DNA of 64,000 nt from Sulfurospirillum_A sp029027265 (GTDB lineage: Bacteria; Campylobacterota; Campylobacteria; Campylobacterales; Sulfurospirillaceae), in the NCBI GenBank assembly GCA_029027265.1, contig CP093061.1:2046001-2110000 (forward strand), given 5' to 3'. Under the pieces are notes generated by a model. The model was not told the origin of the DNA. It was given only the letters and a program-made list of their open reading frames with translations, and did not search any database. This document shows positions 53,274 through 62,839 of this stretch, one piece after another. Each line of letters begins with the position of its first letter. The first letter of the stretch is position 1. Made by a program: the position numbers and the translations under genes.

Positions 53274-53962
53274 ATTCTAAATTCCCTATTCTCAAAACCT
53301 GAGTTTATCAACTCTTTTGTATACTCTTCTTTTGGGTTTGCTATAACCTCTTTTAAGTTTCCAGTCTCTATGATACTACCATTTTTTATTATAGCAATAT
53401 CTTCGCACAACTCTTTTACTGCTTCAATATCATGAGTAACAAATATCAACTTAAATCCTTGCTCTACATGTAAAGCTTTTAAAAGCTTTAAAATAGCTTC
53501 TTTACTCTTTATATCAAGTGCCGTTGTTGGTTCATCTAAAAGTAGTAGTTTAGGCTTTACATGTAAAGCAAATGCAATGACAACACGCTGAAGCTGTCCA
53601 CCACTTAACTCACTTGGAAATCTGTCTAAAAAGCTATGTTCCAGCCCAACCATATCAAAATACTTTTTTGCCTCATCTCGTTCAATCAAAAACTGGTCTA
53701 TTACCTTTGTAAGTGGAGACAAAGCAGTAAAAGGGTTTTGAGGAACAAGTGAAACACTCACTCCTTTTTTTACCTCAAACTCGCCTAAATCCATCTCTAC
53801 ATGTAAAGATTTTGGCAACATTCCCAAAAATGCTTTAAGAGACAAACTTTTACCACTTCCACTCTCCCCAATGAGAGCAAATGAGTTCTTAAAACTAAAG
53901 CTAATGTCAACTAGCTTTTTATTATCTGTAGAAATTTTGAGTTGCTTACATGTAAACATCAA
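53270..53962 (-). CDS. ABC transporter ATP-binding protein, orphan
   Basis: The 230-residue protein has one ABC domain: Walker A IGESGSGKSLSLKAF, signature ELSGGQLQRVVIAFAL, Walker B KLLLLDEPTTALD, and the switch histidine in FVTHDIEAV. It resembles oligopeptide/nickel transporter ATPases of the DppD type. No permease or binding protein is adjacent, so its partner is elsewhere. The second methionine codon (ATG at 53959) is a likelier start than the TTG at 53962. It overlaps the BioF-like gene by 17 bases and carries four TACATGTA palindromes. Confidence 0.88.
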   Translation of the reverse strand: MMFTCKQLKISTDNKKLVDISFSFKNSFALIGESGSGKSLSLKAFLGMLPKSLHVEMDLGEFEVKKGVSVSLVPQNPFTALSPLTKVIDQFLIERDEAKKYFDMVGLEHSFLDRFPSELSGGQLQRVVIAFALHVKPKLLLLDEPTTALDIKSKEAILKLLKALHVEQGFKLIFVTHDIEAVKELCEDIAIIKNGSIIETGNLKEVIANPKEEYTKELINSGFENREFRI

Positions 53963-55034
53963 ACAACCTTTTCAAATCTTCTATGCTTACATCTATCTTA
54001 GGGATTATTCTTAGTATTGGTTTTTTTAGAGTTGGAGGTCGAATTGCTCCAACTAAAAAACCTTTACTTTTTAATCTTTCTTGCATCTCTAAAACGTCCT
54101 CGGAACTCTCCATTTCATACGCAAAAATCAAACCTTGCATTTCTACATCAAAATGCTTTTTAACTAACTCTTGACGCTGTTTTATCTCTACATGTAAAGC
54201 TTTTTTATGCTTCATCATATAAAGCATACCTTGATGAGCTAATTCAATATCGACCAATGAAGGGGCAGTTGTATACACTAGAGATTTTGCTCTGTTTTGT
54301 AAAAACTCTACTATATGCTTTGAGCTCAAAATATACGCTCCATAACTTCCATATGCTTTTCCAAGTGTTCCCATCTTTATGTGATTTGGTTTTGGAGTTA
54401 TGTCAAAAAGTTCAAACACTCCTAAAAGCTTTTCGCCAACAACTCCACTACTGTGTGCTTCATCTACTATTAAAATGGTATTTTCGTATCTATCTACGAC
54501 ATTAAATATCTCTTTTTTTAATAAATTTCCACTCATAGAGTAAATACCTTCAACCGCTATTATTGCTCGTTTGTAATTGCTATTTTTCAAAATTTCTTCA
54601 AGCTTTTTTGGGTTGTTATGTTCAAAAGTTACTACCGTAGTATCGACAAGTTTTGAAGCCAAAATTCCACTTGCATGATACTCTTCATCTAGGATTAAAA
54701 TATCACCTTTTCTTGGTAGTGCTTCAATGAGAGCCATATTTGCTAAAAATCCACTTCCTGCCAAGATAGCATCTTCAAAGCCATTTTGTTTACATAAAAA
54801 ATCTTCAAAATCTTTATGAATTTGGTGGTAGCCATTAACGACTTGAGAAGCTTTTGGTGCGTGATTTTTGAACATCTGAACGCGAGCAACTGCACGAGTT
54901 AGAAGTTGTGGTTTACAAGAGAGTCCTAAGTAGTCATTTGATGCTAAATCTATCAAATTTTCATCATACAGAGTTCTTTTTCTAAACCTATTTGACTTTT
55001 TAATAGCTTTTAGCTCTTTAGAGTACATTCTCAT
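53946..55034 (-). CDS. BioF/KBL-like PLP-dependent acyltransferase
   Basis: The 362-residue protein belongs to the alpha-oxoamine synthase group. Markers are LASNDYLGLSCKPQLL, GSGFLANMALIEALP, VDEAHSSGVVGEKLLG, and the PLP lysine in MGTLGKAYGSYGAYI. It could be 8-amino-7-oxononanoate synthase (biotin) or a 2-amino-3-ketobutyrate ligase; no other biotin gene is nearby to decide. It overlaps maf by 17 bases. Confidence 0.85.
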   Translation of the reverse strand: MRMYSKELKAIKKSNRFRKRTLYDENLIDLASNDYLGLSCKPQLLTRAVARVQMFKNHAPKASQVVNGYHQIHKDFEDFLCKQNGFEDAILAGSGFLANMALIEALPRKGDILILDEEYHASGILASKLVDTTVVTFEHNNPKKLEEILKNSNYKRAIIAVEGIYSMSGNLLKKEIFNVVDRYENTILIVDEAHSSGVVGEKLLGVFELFDITPKPNHIKMGTLGKAYGSYGAYILSSKHIVEFLQNRAKSLVYTTAPSLVDIELAHQGMLYMMKHKKALHVEIKQRQELVKKHFDVEMQGLIFAYEMESSEDVLEMQERLKSKGFLVGAIRPPTLKKPILRIIPKIDVSIEDLKRLFDVYM

Positions 55035-55587
55035 CCTCTAAAAATGGTAAAAGTTTCTCTACACAAAGACCCATAGCAGTACTCTCGTAACCTCTAACTT
55101 CTTTGATGTAAGCTTTACAAAAACCCTCAACCATACAAGCTCCAGCTTTGCCTTTCCAGTCATCACCTTTTAGATACTCTTCAAGAGCCTCTTTATTAAA
55201 CTCATTAAAAATATAATCCGTACTAGAGAGGTCTATAAACTCTAGCTTTTTTGATTTCAAAACCATACATGTAAGAATAGAGACTACCCCTCCACTTTGA
55301 GTTAGCAGTATCTGCCTTGCATCATCTACATCTTTTGCTTTTCTAAGTAATTTGTTCTTACATGTAACAACTGTATCGGCACATAGTACTGGCATATCAA
55401 GTCCAAACTCTTCTACGTAAGAGTTCATTTTTCCCATTGTAGCACGGTAGACAAAGTGTGTAGGGTTTTTTATGTTTAAGCTCTCTTCATCAAAACTTGT
55501 GCCACATTGAACAAACTCAATACCACTGTTTTTTAGTATCTGTGCTCTTGTAATTGAATTTGAACCTAAAACTATAGTTTGCATCAA
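55018..55587 (-). CDS. maf: Maf-family nucleotide pyrophosphatase
   Basis: The 189-residue protein has the Maf pattern: LGSNSITRAQILKNSGI at the start, then ADTVVTCKNKLLRKAKD, and KGKAGACMVEGFCKAYIKEVRGYE-type sequence near the end. Maf enzymes hydrolyse nucleotide triphosphates, some of them modified, and are thought to clean the pool. LGSN in place of LASx is a small deviation. It overlaps both neighbours. Confidence 0.9.
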   Translation of the reverse strand: MMQTIVLGSNSITRAQILKNSGIEFVQCGTSFDEESLNIKNPTHFVYRATMGKMNSYVEEFGLDMPVLCADTVVTCKNKLLRKAKDVDDARQILLTQSGGVVSILTCMVLKSKKLEFIDLSSTDYIFNEFNKEALEEYLKGDDWKGKAGACMVEGFCKAYIKEVRGYESTAMGLCVEKLLPFLEDENVL

Positions 55588-56081
55588 AACCCTCTAATAA
55601 TAACACCAATATAAGCTGCTATCAAAGTCAAAATAAGATTCAAAGGAATCAAGCAATTCACAATTAAACCAAGATTTTCATGAACTTCAAAAAACTCTCT
55701 AGTCTTAAAAAGTCTTCTTGCATTCATAAGTTTTATATACATGTAAATAAAGTTAAATGCGATAAAAACCCAAAGAGCCTCTTTTACATGTATGAGTGAA
55801 AAAAGTGTAGGACTAGCATACTTAAAACCAAGCCCAACACTCATGGTAAGTGACGCTGAAATAATAAGAAGCATGATAGCAAACAGATAATAAAAGTACC
55901 TATCAAGTATTCTTATGCATCTACTGTACCTTACAGCTTCATCATCTATGGCCATCAACGTTGGTTTTATGATAAATCTAATCATGAACATACTTCCTAT
56001 TAAAAATGAAGCACCTATGACATGCAAAAAAACTATAATCCTGCCAAAATCACCAAATAGATTTATCAAAAACTCTTGCAT
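55584..56081 (-). CDS. Small integral membrane protein
   Basis: The 165-residue protein has four hydrophobic segments: RIIVFLHVIGASFLIGSMFM, YLFAIMLLIISASLTMSVG, VKEALWVFIAFNFIYMYI, and NCLIPLNLILTLIAAYIGVI. Histidines at the ends of helices (FLHVIG, LIHVKE, EVHENLG) could bind heme, as in CopD/HemJ-like proteins, but I cannot confirm the family. It lies between alaS and maf with no gap to alaS. Confidence 0.7.
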   Translation of the reverse strand: MQEFLINLFGDFGRIIVFLHVIGASFLIGSMFMIRFIIKPTLMAIDDEAVRYSRCIRILDRYFYYLFAIMLLIISASLTMSVGLGFKYASPTLFSLIHVKEALWVFIAFNFIYMYIKLMNARRLFKTREFFEVHENLGLIVNCLIPLNLILTLIAAYIGVIIRGF

Positions 56082-58622
56082 TTACAATGCTTTCTTTGCA
56101 AACTCTAAAGCTACTTTTTTAGCCTCTTCTACCTTGGAAGCATCACGACCACCTGCTTGTGCAAAGTCAGGTCGTCCACCACCACCGCCACCAACTACGG
56201 GAGCAACTGTTTTTATCCAATCTCCTGCTTTTAGTGGAGCATTTTTAACGCCTGCTGCAATGAGAACTTTGTCACCTTTTACTTGAAAAAGCAAAATTGC
56301 AACTTTCTCTTTCTGGTTTTTAAAATCATCTATCGCTTTTTTAATATCACCAGCACCAAGTTCATCTACAATAAGCTCAACACCATTTATAGTTTCACTA
56401 TTAACCTCTTTACTAGAGTTTGCTTCAAGTGCTTCAACATCTGCTTTTAAAGTTTTAATTTCATTTCTTAGTTTTTCTATGCCAATAAGTGGGTCTCTAT
56501 GTTTAACAGCCTCTTTTACTTGATTTAAATTCTCTCTTAAAGCTTTTGTATACTTTAAAGCACTCTTTCCACAAATAGCTTCAATTCTTCGTACTCCTGC
56601 ACTAACACCGCTCTCTTTAGAAATGATAAAACTTCCAATTTGAGCCACATTTTTGACGTGAGTTCCACCACAAAGCTCTACACTAGCATCTCCAAAACTT
56701 ACCACTCGAACCTCATCACCATACTTCTCACCAAACAGAGCCATAGCTCCACTTTTCTTTGCTTCATCTACACTCATTACTTTAGTTTGGCTATCCTCTC
56801 CTAAAGCAATTACACCATTTACAAAATCTTCTACTTTTGCTATTTCTAAGCTACTCATTGCTTTTGGATGAGAGAAGTCAAATCTAAGCTTATCGGCTTC
56901 AACAGAGCTTCCAGCTTGTGCAATGTGATCACCCAAAATATTTCTCAAACCACTATGAAGTAGGTGTGTTGCGGAGTGATGTTTCTCTATTTCATTTCTT
57001 GAAATGTCTACTTTTAGCTCAATTGTGTCGTTTACATGTAGAGGTTTTTCAAGCTTTACTTGTGAAAGATTAAGCTCAAAAAACTTCTGTGTATCTGTTA
57101 CTTTTCCAAACCCAACTATTTCTCCACTATCTCCACACTGTCCACCACTCATAGCGTAAAATGGTGTCTTATTTAACATCATCCAGCCACTTTTTTCTAA
57201 ACTCTTTACCTCTTTGAAATCATCATCCAAAAGTGCAACTATATTTGCTTTACATGTAGTGATCCCATATCCTACAAAATCATTATGTCCAATTCTCTCC
57301 AGTAGTGCTTTAAAATCTCCACTTGCAGCTCTGTCTCCACTACCTTTCCAAGAAACTTTTGAACGCTCACGTTGAACTTTCATAAGCTCATCATACTTTT
57401 CAGTATCTACTTTTAAACCCTTGTCTCTTAACATATCTTCTGTCAAATCAAGAGGAAAACCACAAGTATCGTAAAGTTTGAATGCCACTTCGCCACTAAA
57501 AGTGTCTTTTGTGTTTTTTAGTTCACTTTCAAAGATTTCAAGACCAGAAGCAATAGTTACTAAAAAACGCTCCTCTTCAAGTCTAATCTGCTCTGCTAAG
57601 GCATCTTTTTTTTCTGTTAAATATGGATACTGCTTGCCCATCAAAGAGTTCAAAGTATCTAAAAGCTTATACATAAAAGGCTCACGAATTCCAAGTAGAT
57701 AACCATGACGAACAGCACGACGAGTAATGCGACGAAGCACATAACCACGTCCTTCGTTTGAAAAGTTAGTTCCTTGTGCTAGTAAAAATGCGGTTGAACG
57801 TATATGGTCTGCTATAACTCTGTAACTCGCCCCTGTTTTGTACTCATAAGCCTTGCCACAAAGCTCTGCCACTTTGGCTATTAGAGGCATAAACTCACTT
57901 GAATCATAGTTACTTAGTTTTCCCTCTTTGACTGCAATTACTCGCTCAAGTCCCATTCCTGTGTCTATTGAGGGTTTTGGAAGCGGAGTTAAAGTGCCGT
58001 CCTTACTTCTTTCATACTGCATAAAAACCAAGTTCCAAATCTCTAAAAATCTATCTCCATCCCCACCTAGATAATCCTCAACGCCTGCAAAGTTTTCAGC
58101 CCCTTGGTCAATAAAAATTTCACTACATGGTCCACAAGGTCCAGTATCTCCCATCTGCCAAAAGTTGTCCGCATCACCAAAACGTTTGATTCGTTCAAGT
58201 GGAATATGCTTTTGCCAAAGATCCTCAGCTTCATCATCGCTTACGTGAACTGTTACCCAAAGTTTTTCTTTTGGAAATTTTAAAACTTCTGTTACAAACT
58301 CCCACGCATGAGCGATAGCTTGCTCTTTAAAGTAATCACCAAAAGAGAAGTTACCCATCATCTCAAAAAAAGTATGATGACGTGCAGTATAGCCTACATT
58401 ATCAAGGTCATTGTGCTTACCGCCCGCTCGTATACAAGTCTGACAGCTAGTAGCTCTTGGAGGATTTGGTCTTGGGATTTCTCCTGTAAAAATAGTCTTA
58501 AAAGGTACCATTCCAGCATTTACAAAAAGTAGTGTAGCATCATCAGGAACAAGTGGTGCACTAGGTACTAGTTTATGCCCTTTGTTCTCAAAATAGTTTA
58601 AAAATTCAGCTCTTACGTCCAT
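56082..58622 (-). CDS. alaS: Alanyl-tRNA synthetase
   Basis: The 846-residue enzyme charges tRNA-Ala. The catalytic domain starts at once (VRAEFLNYFENKGHKLVPS) and includes RHHTFFEMMGNFSFGDYF. The editing domain zinc site is present in HSATHLLHSGLR and CGGTHVKNVAQIG. A C-terminal coiled coil and glycine-rich domain (VVGGGGGGRPDFAQAGG) complete it. Length is typical for this phylum. It heads a long minus-strand gene run ending near 49373. Confidence 0.98.
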   Translation of the reverse strand: MDVRAEFLNYFENKGHKLVPSAPLVPDDATLLFVNAGMVPFKTIFTGEIPRPNPPRATSCQTCIRAGGKHNDLDNVGYTARHHTFFEMMGNFSFGDYFKEQAIAHAWEFVTEVLKFPKEKLWVTVHVSDDEAEDLWQKHIPLERIKRFGDADNFWQMGDTGPCGPCSEIFIDQGAENFAGVEDYLGGDGDRFLEIWNLVFMQYERSKDGTLTPLPKPSIDTGMGLERVIAVKEGKLSNYDSSEFMPLIAKVAELCGKAYEYKTGASYRVIADHIRSTAFLLAQGTNFSNEGRGYVLRRITRRAVRHGYLLGIREPFMYKLLDTLNSLMGKQYPYLTEKKDALAEQIRLEEERFLVTIASGLEIFESELKNTKDTFSGEVAFKLYDTCGFPLDLTEDMLRDKGLKVDTEKYDELMKVQRERSKVSWKGSGDRAASGDFKALLERIGHNDFVGYGITTCKANIVALLDDDFKEVKSLEKSGWMMLNKTPFYAMSGGQCGDSGEIVGFGKVTDTQKFFELNLSQVKLEKPLHVNDTIELKVDISRNEIEKHHSATHLLHSGLRNILGDHIAQAGSSVEADKLRFDFSHPKAMSSLEIAKVEDFVNGVIALGEDSQTKVMSVDEAKKSGAMALFGEKYGDEVRVVSFGDASVELCGGTHVKNVAQIGSFIISKESGVSAGVRRIEAICGKSALKYTKALRENLNQVKEAVKHRDPLIGIEKLRNEIKTLKADVEALEANSSKEVNSETINGVELIVDELGAGDIKKAIDDFKNQKEKVAILLFQVKGDKVLIAAGVKNAPLKAGDWIKTVAPVVGGGGGGRPDFAQAGGRDASKVEEAKKVALEFAKKAL

Positions 58623-58713
58623 AGATATATCCTAATATATTTTAAGTTAAATTATTTTATCGAAAGTTGCTGTAGAAATAGCTTATAGGGAAATTAAGTG
58701 GAGGAAATATTCT

Positions 58714-59811
58714 CTACAAAATATTATTTATTTTATTGAACATTTGTATATCAGTTGCGCCTTCTGTGCTAATAAAAAGGATATTACTCTTTTCATTGAT
58801 ATTTAGCTTGTTTTTTAGTGGTTTGAGTTCATCTTCTTCATTCATGGCGATAAACCCCGCCAATCCTCCAACTCCTGATTCTCCAGAAATTACTCTGCCG
58901 TCAGTTCCTATTGGAGTATAAAGTTCTCTCATTGCTTTTTTTGCATATTTATCATCTATTTTTATAGAAATATCAACTCCATTTTTTATTAAATCCCAAA
59001 CTCCAAGAGAAGGAGTTCCACAATTTAATCCTGCCATTATTGTTTTGCTATTCCCTAAAGAGGTCCTTATTTCGTTAGCTTTAAAAGATATTAATATTGC
59101 ATCTGCCTCATTAGGTTCTACTATAACAATTTTAGGACGATTTGCTCCGTACTTTTTAAGATAGTGATATATTCCAGCTCCTGCAAAACTACCGACACCT
59201 GCTTGTAAAAAAAGTACGTCTATTTTTAATTTCTCTATCTCTTTAAACAGTGTCAAATAGCCTGCTACAATCAATGCTGGTATTTCTTCATAATCTTGCC
59301 AAGCCATATCTTGTACTAAAACCCAGCCATTCTCTTTAGCCATTTTTTGTGCATAATCACAAGCTTCATCGTAATTACCATCTACTACTTCCACTATTGC
59401 TCCCTCATTTTCAATAGCGTCAATCCTTTGTGAGGTTGTTCCAAGTGGCACAAATACTACAGCCTTTTTATCGAAAAGTTTAGCAGACCAAGCCACTGCA
59501 CACCCATGATTTCCATCTGTCGCAGTACAAAGAGTTTTTACTTTTGGATTGTTTATAAGGATTTGACTTATGGCGTATGACGCTCCCAAACCTTTAAAAG
59601 CATTTAATCCTAAACGAAATGATTCATCTTTAATATATATATTTCCAACACTATATTTTTTGGCTAAACAGGGTAAACTGACCAAAGGAGTAGGCTTATA
59701 CCCTTTTAATGAAGAGTGGAATACAGAAGCATCACTGTTTTTAAGAATATTTGTTGTTATATTTTGTGTTATTTTATTGTTAGGCTTGTTTATAAAAAAA
59801 GAAGATTTCAT
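58714..59811 (-). CDS. dpaL: Diaminopropionate ammonia-lyase-like PLP enzyme
   Basis: The 365-residue enzyme is of the fold-type II PLP group. The PLP lysine is K73 in RLGLNAFKGLGASYA. Other markers are TATDGNHGCAVAWSAK, VFVPLGTTSQRIDAIENEGA, and LQAGVGSFAGAG. These match diaminopropionate ammonia-lyase (YgeX/DpaL), which splits 2,3-diaminopropionate to pyruvate and ammonia; related dehydratases are possible. The IS5 copy begins only 5 bases before its ATG, so the native promoter and ribosome site are displaced and expression may be altered or lost. Confidence 0.82.
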   Translation of the reverse strand: MKSSFFINKPNNKITQNITTNILKNSDASVFHSSLKGYKPTPLVSLPCLAKKYSVGNIYIKDESFRLGLNAFKGLGASYAISQILINNPKVKTLCTATDGNHGCAVAWSAKLFDKKAVVFVPLGTTSQRIDAIENEGAIVEVVDGNYDEACDYAQKMAKENGWVLVQDMAWQDYEEIPALIVAGYLTLFKEIEKLKIDVLFLQAGVGSFAGAGIYHYLKKYGANRPKIVIVEPNEADAILISFKANEIRTSLGNSKTIMAGLNCGTPSLGVWDLIKNGVDISIKIDDKYAKKAMRELYTPIGTDGRVISGESGVGGLAGFIAMNEEDELKPLKNKLNINEKSNILFISTEGATDIQMFNKINNIL

Positions 59812-59816
59812 TTATT

Positions 59817-60715
59817 AGACATCTTTCAAAAGTAAGAATGAAAATTGCTTAGTAAAGAATATGAGTAAATATAAAAAAATAGAGAATAAGAAACCAGAGC
59901 AATTTAAACGATTGACAGGTGTAAAAAAAGAGACCTTTGAATTGATGGTTAAACTTTTAAAAGATTTCGAAGAGAAAAGGAAGAAGATATCAGGTCGTCC
60001 CCTAAAATTAATCTATGCAGATCAGATTTTAATGATGCTTGAATATTTAAGAGAATATCGTACATATTATCATATAAGTGTAGATTACAGTATCAGTGAA
60101 TCAAGCTGTTATAAAATGATAAAAAGAGCAGAAGATATATTGATAAACTCAAAAGTTTTTTCACTTCCAACAAAGAATAGATTGATGAATGATATGGAGA
60201 TTGAAGTTATCTTGGTTGATGCAACTGAATCACCTATTCAACGTCCAAAAAAAAGCAACAGAGATACTATTCAGGGAAAAAGAAACGACATACACTAAAA
60301 ACACAACTAGTTGTTGATGCAAAAGAGTTAACCATTTTAGCAACTACGTGTTCAGAAGGGAAACTACATGATTTTAAGTTGTATAAAAAAAGTAAATTAC
60401 CACTAAATCCAAATATACAAGTTAATGTTGATACCGGATATTTGGGAATAAAAAAGATACACAATAATACCCTTATTCCAAAGAAAAAAAGTAAGTTAAA
60501 ACCATTAAGTCATGAAGATAAAAAAGATAATAAAATATTTGCATCAAAACGTATATTTGTAGAACATGTTATAGGTGTACTAAAACGATTTCGTATCATC
60601 TCAGAAACCTATCGTAATAGAAGAAAAAGATTTGGCTTACGGTTTAACTTAATTGCTGGTATTTATAATTTTGAGTTAAAATTGAAAGATATTAAGTGAC
60701 TTTTGAAAGAAGTCT
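59817..60715 (+). mobile_element. IS5-family element, copy 2 (899 bp)
   Basis: The same ends as copy 1 are flanked by ATT on both sides (59814-59816 and 60716-60718). I counted three base differences from copy 1 across the element. It sits immediately upstream of dpaL. Near identity and matching target duplications mean recent transposition. Confidence 0.95.
59861..60699 (+). CDS. IS5-family transposase made by -1 frameshifting (copy 2)
   Basis: The organisation is as in copy 1: a first frame (59861-60298), a slippery G GGA AAA at 60274-60280, and a second frame to 60699, giving about 279 residues with D (VDATES), D (NVDTGYLG) and E (VEHVIG). One residue differs in the first frame (RAEDIL here, RAKDIL in copy 1). 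The unchanged frameshift site in both copies supports programmed slippage. It is probably active or recently so. Confidence 0.9.
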
Positions 60716-60803
60716 ATTAATTCCTTGTTAATTTAAATTATTGTATCTAAAATTAGGCTAAAAAAAGAACCTCTATTTTATCCTCCCAAAAGCTTATTTT
60801 AAG

Positions 60804-60809
60804 TATAAT
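60804..60809 (+). promoter_or_regulatory. Probable -10 box of the aminotransferase operon
   Basis: TATAAT follows TTTTAAG, the upstream context usual for vegetative promoters in Campylobacter and Helicobacter. It lies about 36 bases before the ATG. A TACATGTA palindrome (60827-60834) lies between it and the gene. Confidence 0.6.
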
Positions 60810-60844
60810 TCAATTTAATTTTACTTTACATGTAAGGCTGCACA

Positions 60845-61939
60845 ATGAAGATACCTTTTATAGACCTAAAAACACAATATGAAACATACAAAGAAGAGAT
60901 AAACAAAGAAGTTTTGGGAGTGATGGAATCAACTCAGTTCATCTTTGGACCACAAGTTACTAAACTTGAAGAGAGTTTAGCAAAGTTCACTGGAGCAAAG
61001 CATGCTATAAGCTGTTCTAGTGGAACTGATGCACTCATTTTGGCTCTTTTAGCACTTGACATAAAAGCTGAAGATGAAATTATTACTACTCCATTTACTT
61101 TTATTGCTACTGCTGAAGTAATAGCACTTCTTGGGGCTGTTCCTGTTTTTGTAGATATCTGTGATATGAATTACAATATAGACTTTACTAAAATAGAAGA
61201 AAAAATCACATCAAAAACAAAAGCAATTATGCCTGTTTCACTCTATGGTCAAACTGCGAATATGGACAAAATAAATGAAATTGCTAAAAAACACAATCTT
61301 CCTGTTATTGAAGATGGTTGTCAAAGTTTTGGAGCAGAATTTAATGGCAAAAAAAGTTGTAATCTTAGCACTATAGGCTGTACAAGTTTCTTTCCATCAA
61401 AGCCTTTAGGTTGTTATGGAGATGGTGGAGCAATTTTTTGTAATGATGATGCTCTAGCTGAAAAAATCCGTTCTATTTTAAACCATGGTCAAGGCAAACG
61501 TTATGAGCATAAGTACATAGGTATAAACGGTCGTATGGACGCTATGCAAGCAGCAATTTTAAATGTAAAACTAAATCACTTTGAAGATGAAATTGAGAAA
61601 CGCATAGAAATAGGAAGTCGTTATAGTGAGCTTCTTACAAATTGTGACGAGATAAAAACTCCATTTGTATTTGAAGATAGAACTTCTGTTTATGCCCAAT
61701 ACTCAGTTTTATGTAAAGACAGAGAAGCACTAAGCAAAAAACTAAATGATGCAGGAATTCCAACAGCAGTCCACTACCCAATTCCACTTCACCTTCAAGA
61801 GGCATTTGCATATCTTGGTGGCAAAAAAGGAGATTATCCTGTAAGTGAGAGAGTTGGAAAAAGCATTATGTCTCTTCCAATGAGTCCATTTTTAACAAAA
61901 GAACAACAAGATATGGTTGTTGAAGCGATAAAGGCATAA
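60845..61939 (+). CDS. DegT/DnrJ/EryC1-type sugar aminotransferase
   Basis: The 364-residue PLP enzyme has the family pattern: IPFIDLKTQYETYKEEI, GPQVTKLEESLAKFTGAKHA, CSSGTDALILAL, and the PLP lysine K186 in SFFPSKPLGCYGDGGA. The product is most like WbpE/WlbC, which aminate a UDP-3-keto-sugar acid; the neighbouring dehydrogenase would make that keto sugar. A surface polysaccharide or glycan precursor role is likely. Confidence 0.88.
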   Translation: MKIPFIDLKTQYETYKEEINKEVLGVMESTQFIFGPQVTKLEESLAKFTGAKHAISCSSGTDALILALLALDIKAEDEIITTPFTFIATAEVIALLGAVPVFVDICDMNYNIDFTKIEEKITSKTKAIMPVSLYGQTANMDKINEIAKKHNLPVIEDGCQSFGAEFNGKKSCNLSTIGCTSFFPSKPLGCYGDGGAIFCNDDALAEKIRSILNHGQGKRYEHKYIGINGRMDAMQAAILNVKLNHFEDEIEKRIEIGSRYSELLTNCDEIKTPFVFEDRTSVYAQYSVLCKDREALSKKLNDAGIPTAVHYPIPLHLQEAFAYLGGKKGDYPVSERVGKSIMSLPMSPFLTKEQQDMVVEAIKA

Positions 61940-61941
61940 GC

Positions 61942-62839
61942 ATGGTAAAAGTAGCACTAATTGGGCTAGGATCAATGGGACAAAACCACTACAGAGTTTT
62001 AAAATCACTTACAGGATTTGAAATCACAGCACTTTGTGATATAAAACAAACCAGAGATTATGATGAACCATTTTTTACAGATTTGGACGAAATGCTCGAA
62101 ATTTCTGAATTTGATGCAGCAATCATAGTAGTTCCTACTTTTTTACATAAAGAAGTTGCTATCAAATGTCTTAACAAAGGCAAACACCTTTTTATTGAAA
62201 AACCAGTAGCTTCAACAGTAGAAGAGGCAAAAGACATACTTGAAGCTGCAAAGAAAAATAATGCAAGAGTATGTGTAGGATATATAGAAAGATTTAACCC
62301 AGTAGTTGAACAACTCAAAAATGAAATTGCAAATAGTGAAGTTTATTCTATAGGAATTACTCGTGTTGGTCCATTTCCGCCACGCATAGCAGATGTTGGA
62401 ATACTTACAGACCTCTCCGTTCACGACATAGATTTAATTCGTTACATAACAGGCAAAGAGATTCTAAATACTTCTATATATAAATCTCAAAAAATTCACA
62501 ATCACCACGAAGACAATGCGATTCTTTCGTTTGAGCTTGAAGATGAAGTAGTTGCAAGCATTACGACCAACTGGTTAACTCCGTTTAGAAAAAGAACTAT
62601 TGAAGTAGCTACTAAAGATGCTTATTTTGAAGCAAACTTAATGGAACAAGACTTAACTGAGTTTTCAGAATACCAAAAAAAACAACTCTTATGTGATCAG
62701 AAAATGTATGGTTAAAAAAGAAGAGCCGCTAGTACGTGAGCTTAAAGCTTTTAGAAAATTTGCAAAGACTGGTGAGCGTAATGGACTTAGCACTATAGAA
62801 GACAGCATAATAACATTGGAAATTTCATCAGGAAAATGA
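61942..62839 (+). pseudogene. Gfo/Idh/MocA sugar dehydrogenase, frameshifted
   Basis: The N-terminal Rossmann fold is clear (VKVALIGLGSMGQNHYRVLKS) and the catalytic EKP motif is in LFIEKPVASTVEEAK. The continuous frame stops at 62713-62715 after an unnatural tail (KKQLLCDQKMYG). Removing one A from the A8 run near 62674 restores KNNSYVIRKCMVKKEEPLV and an ending that stops at 62837-62839, overlapping the hemH start. The ancestral protein is about 298 residues. With the DegT-type aminotransferase it would form a WlbA/WlbC-like pair. It may be true inactivation, a slippage switch or a sequence error. Confidence 0.82.
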
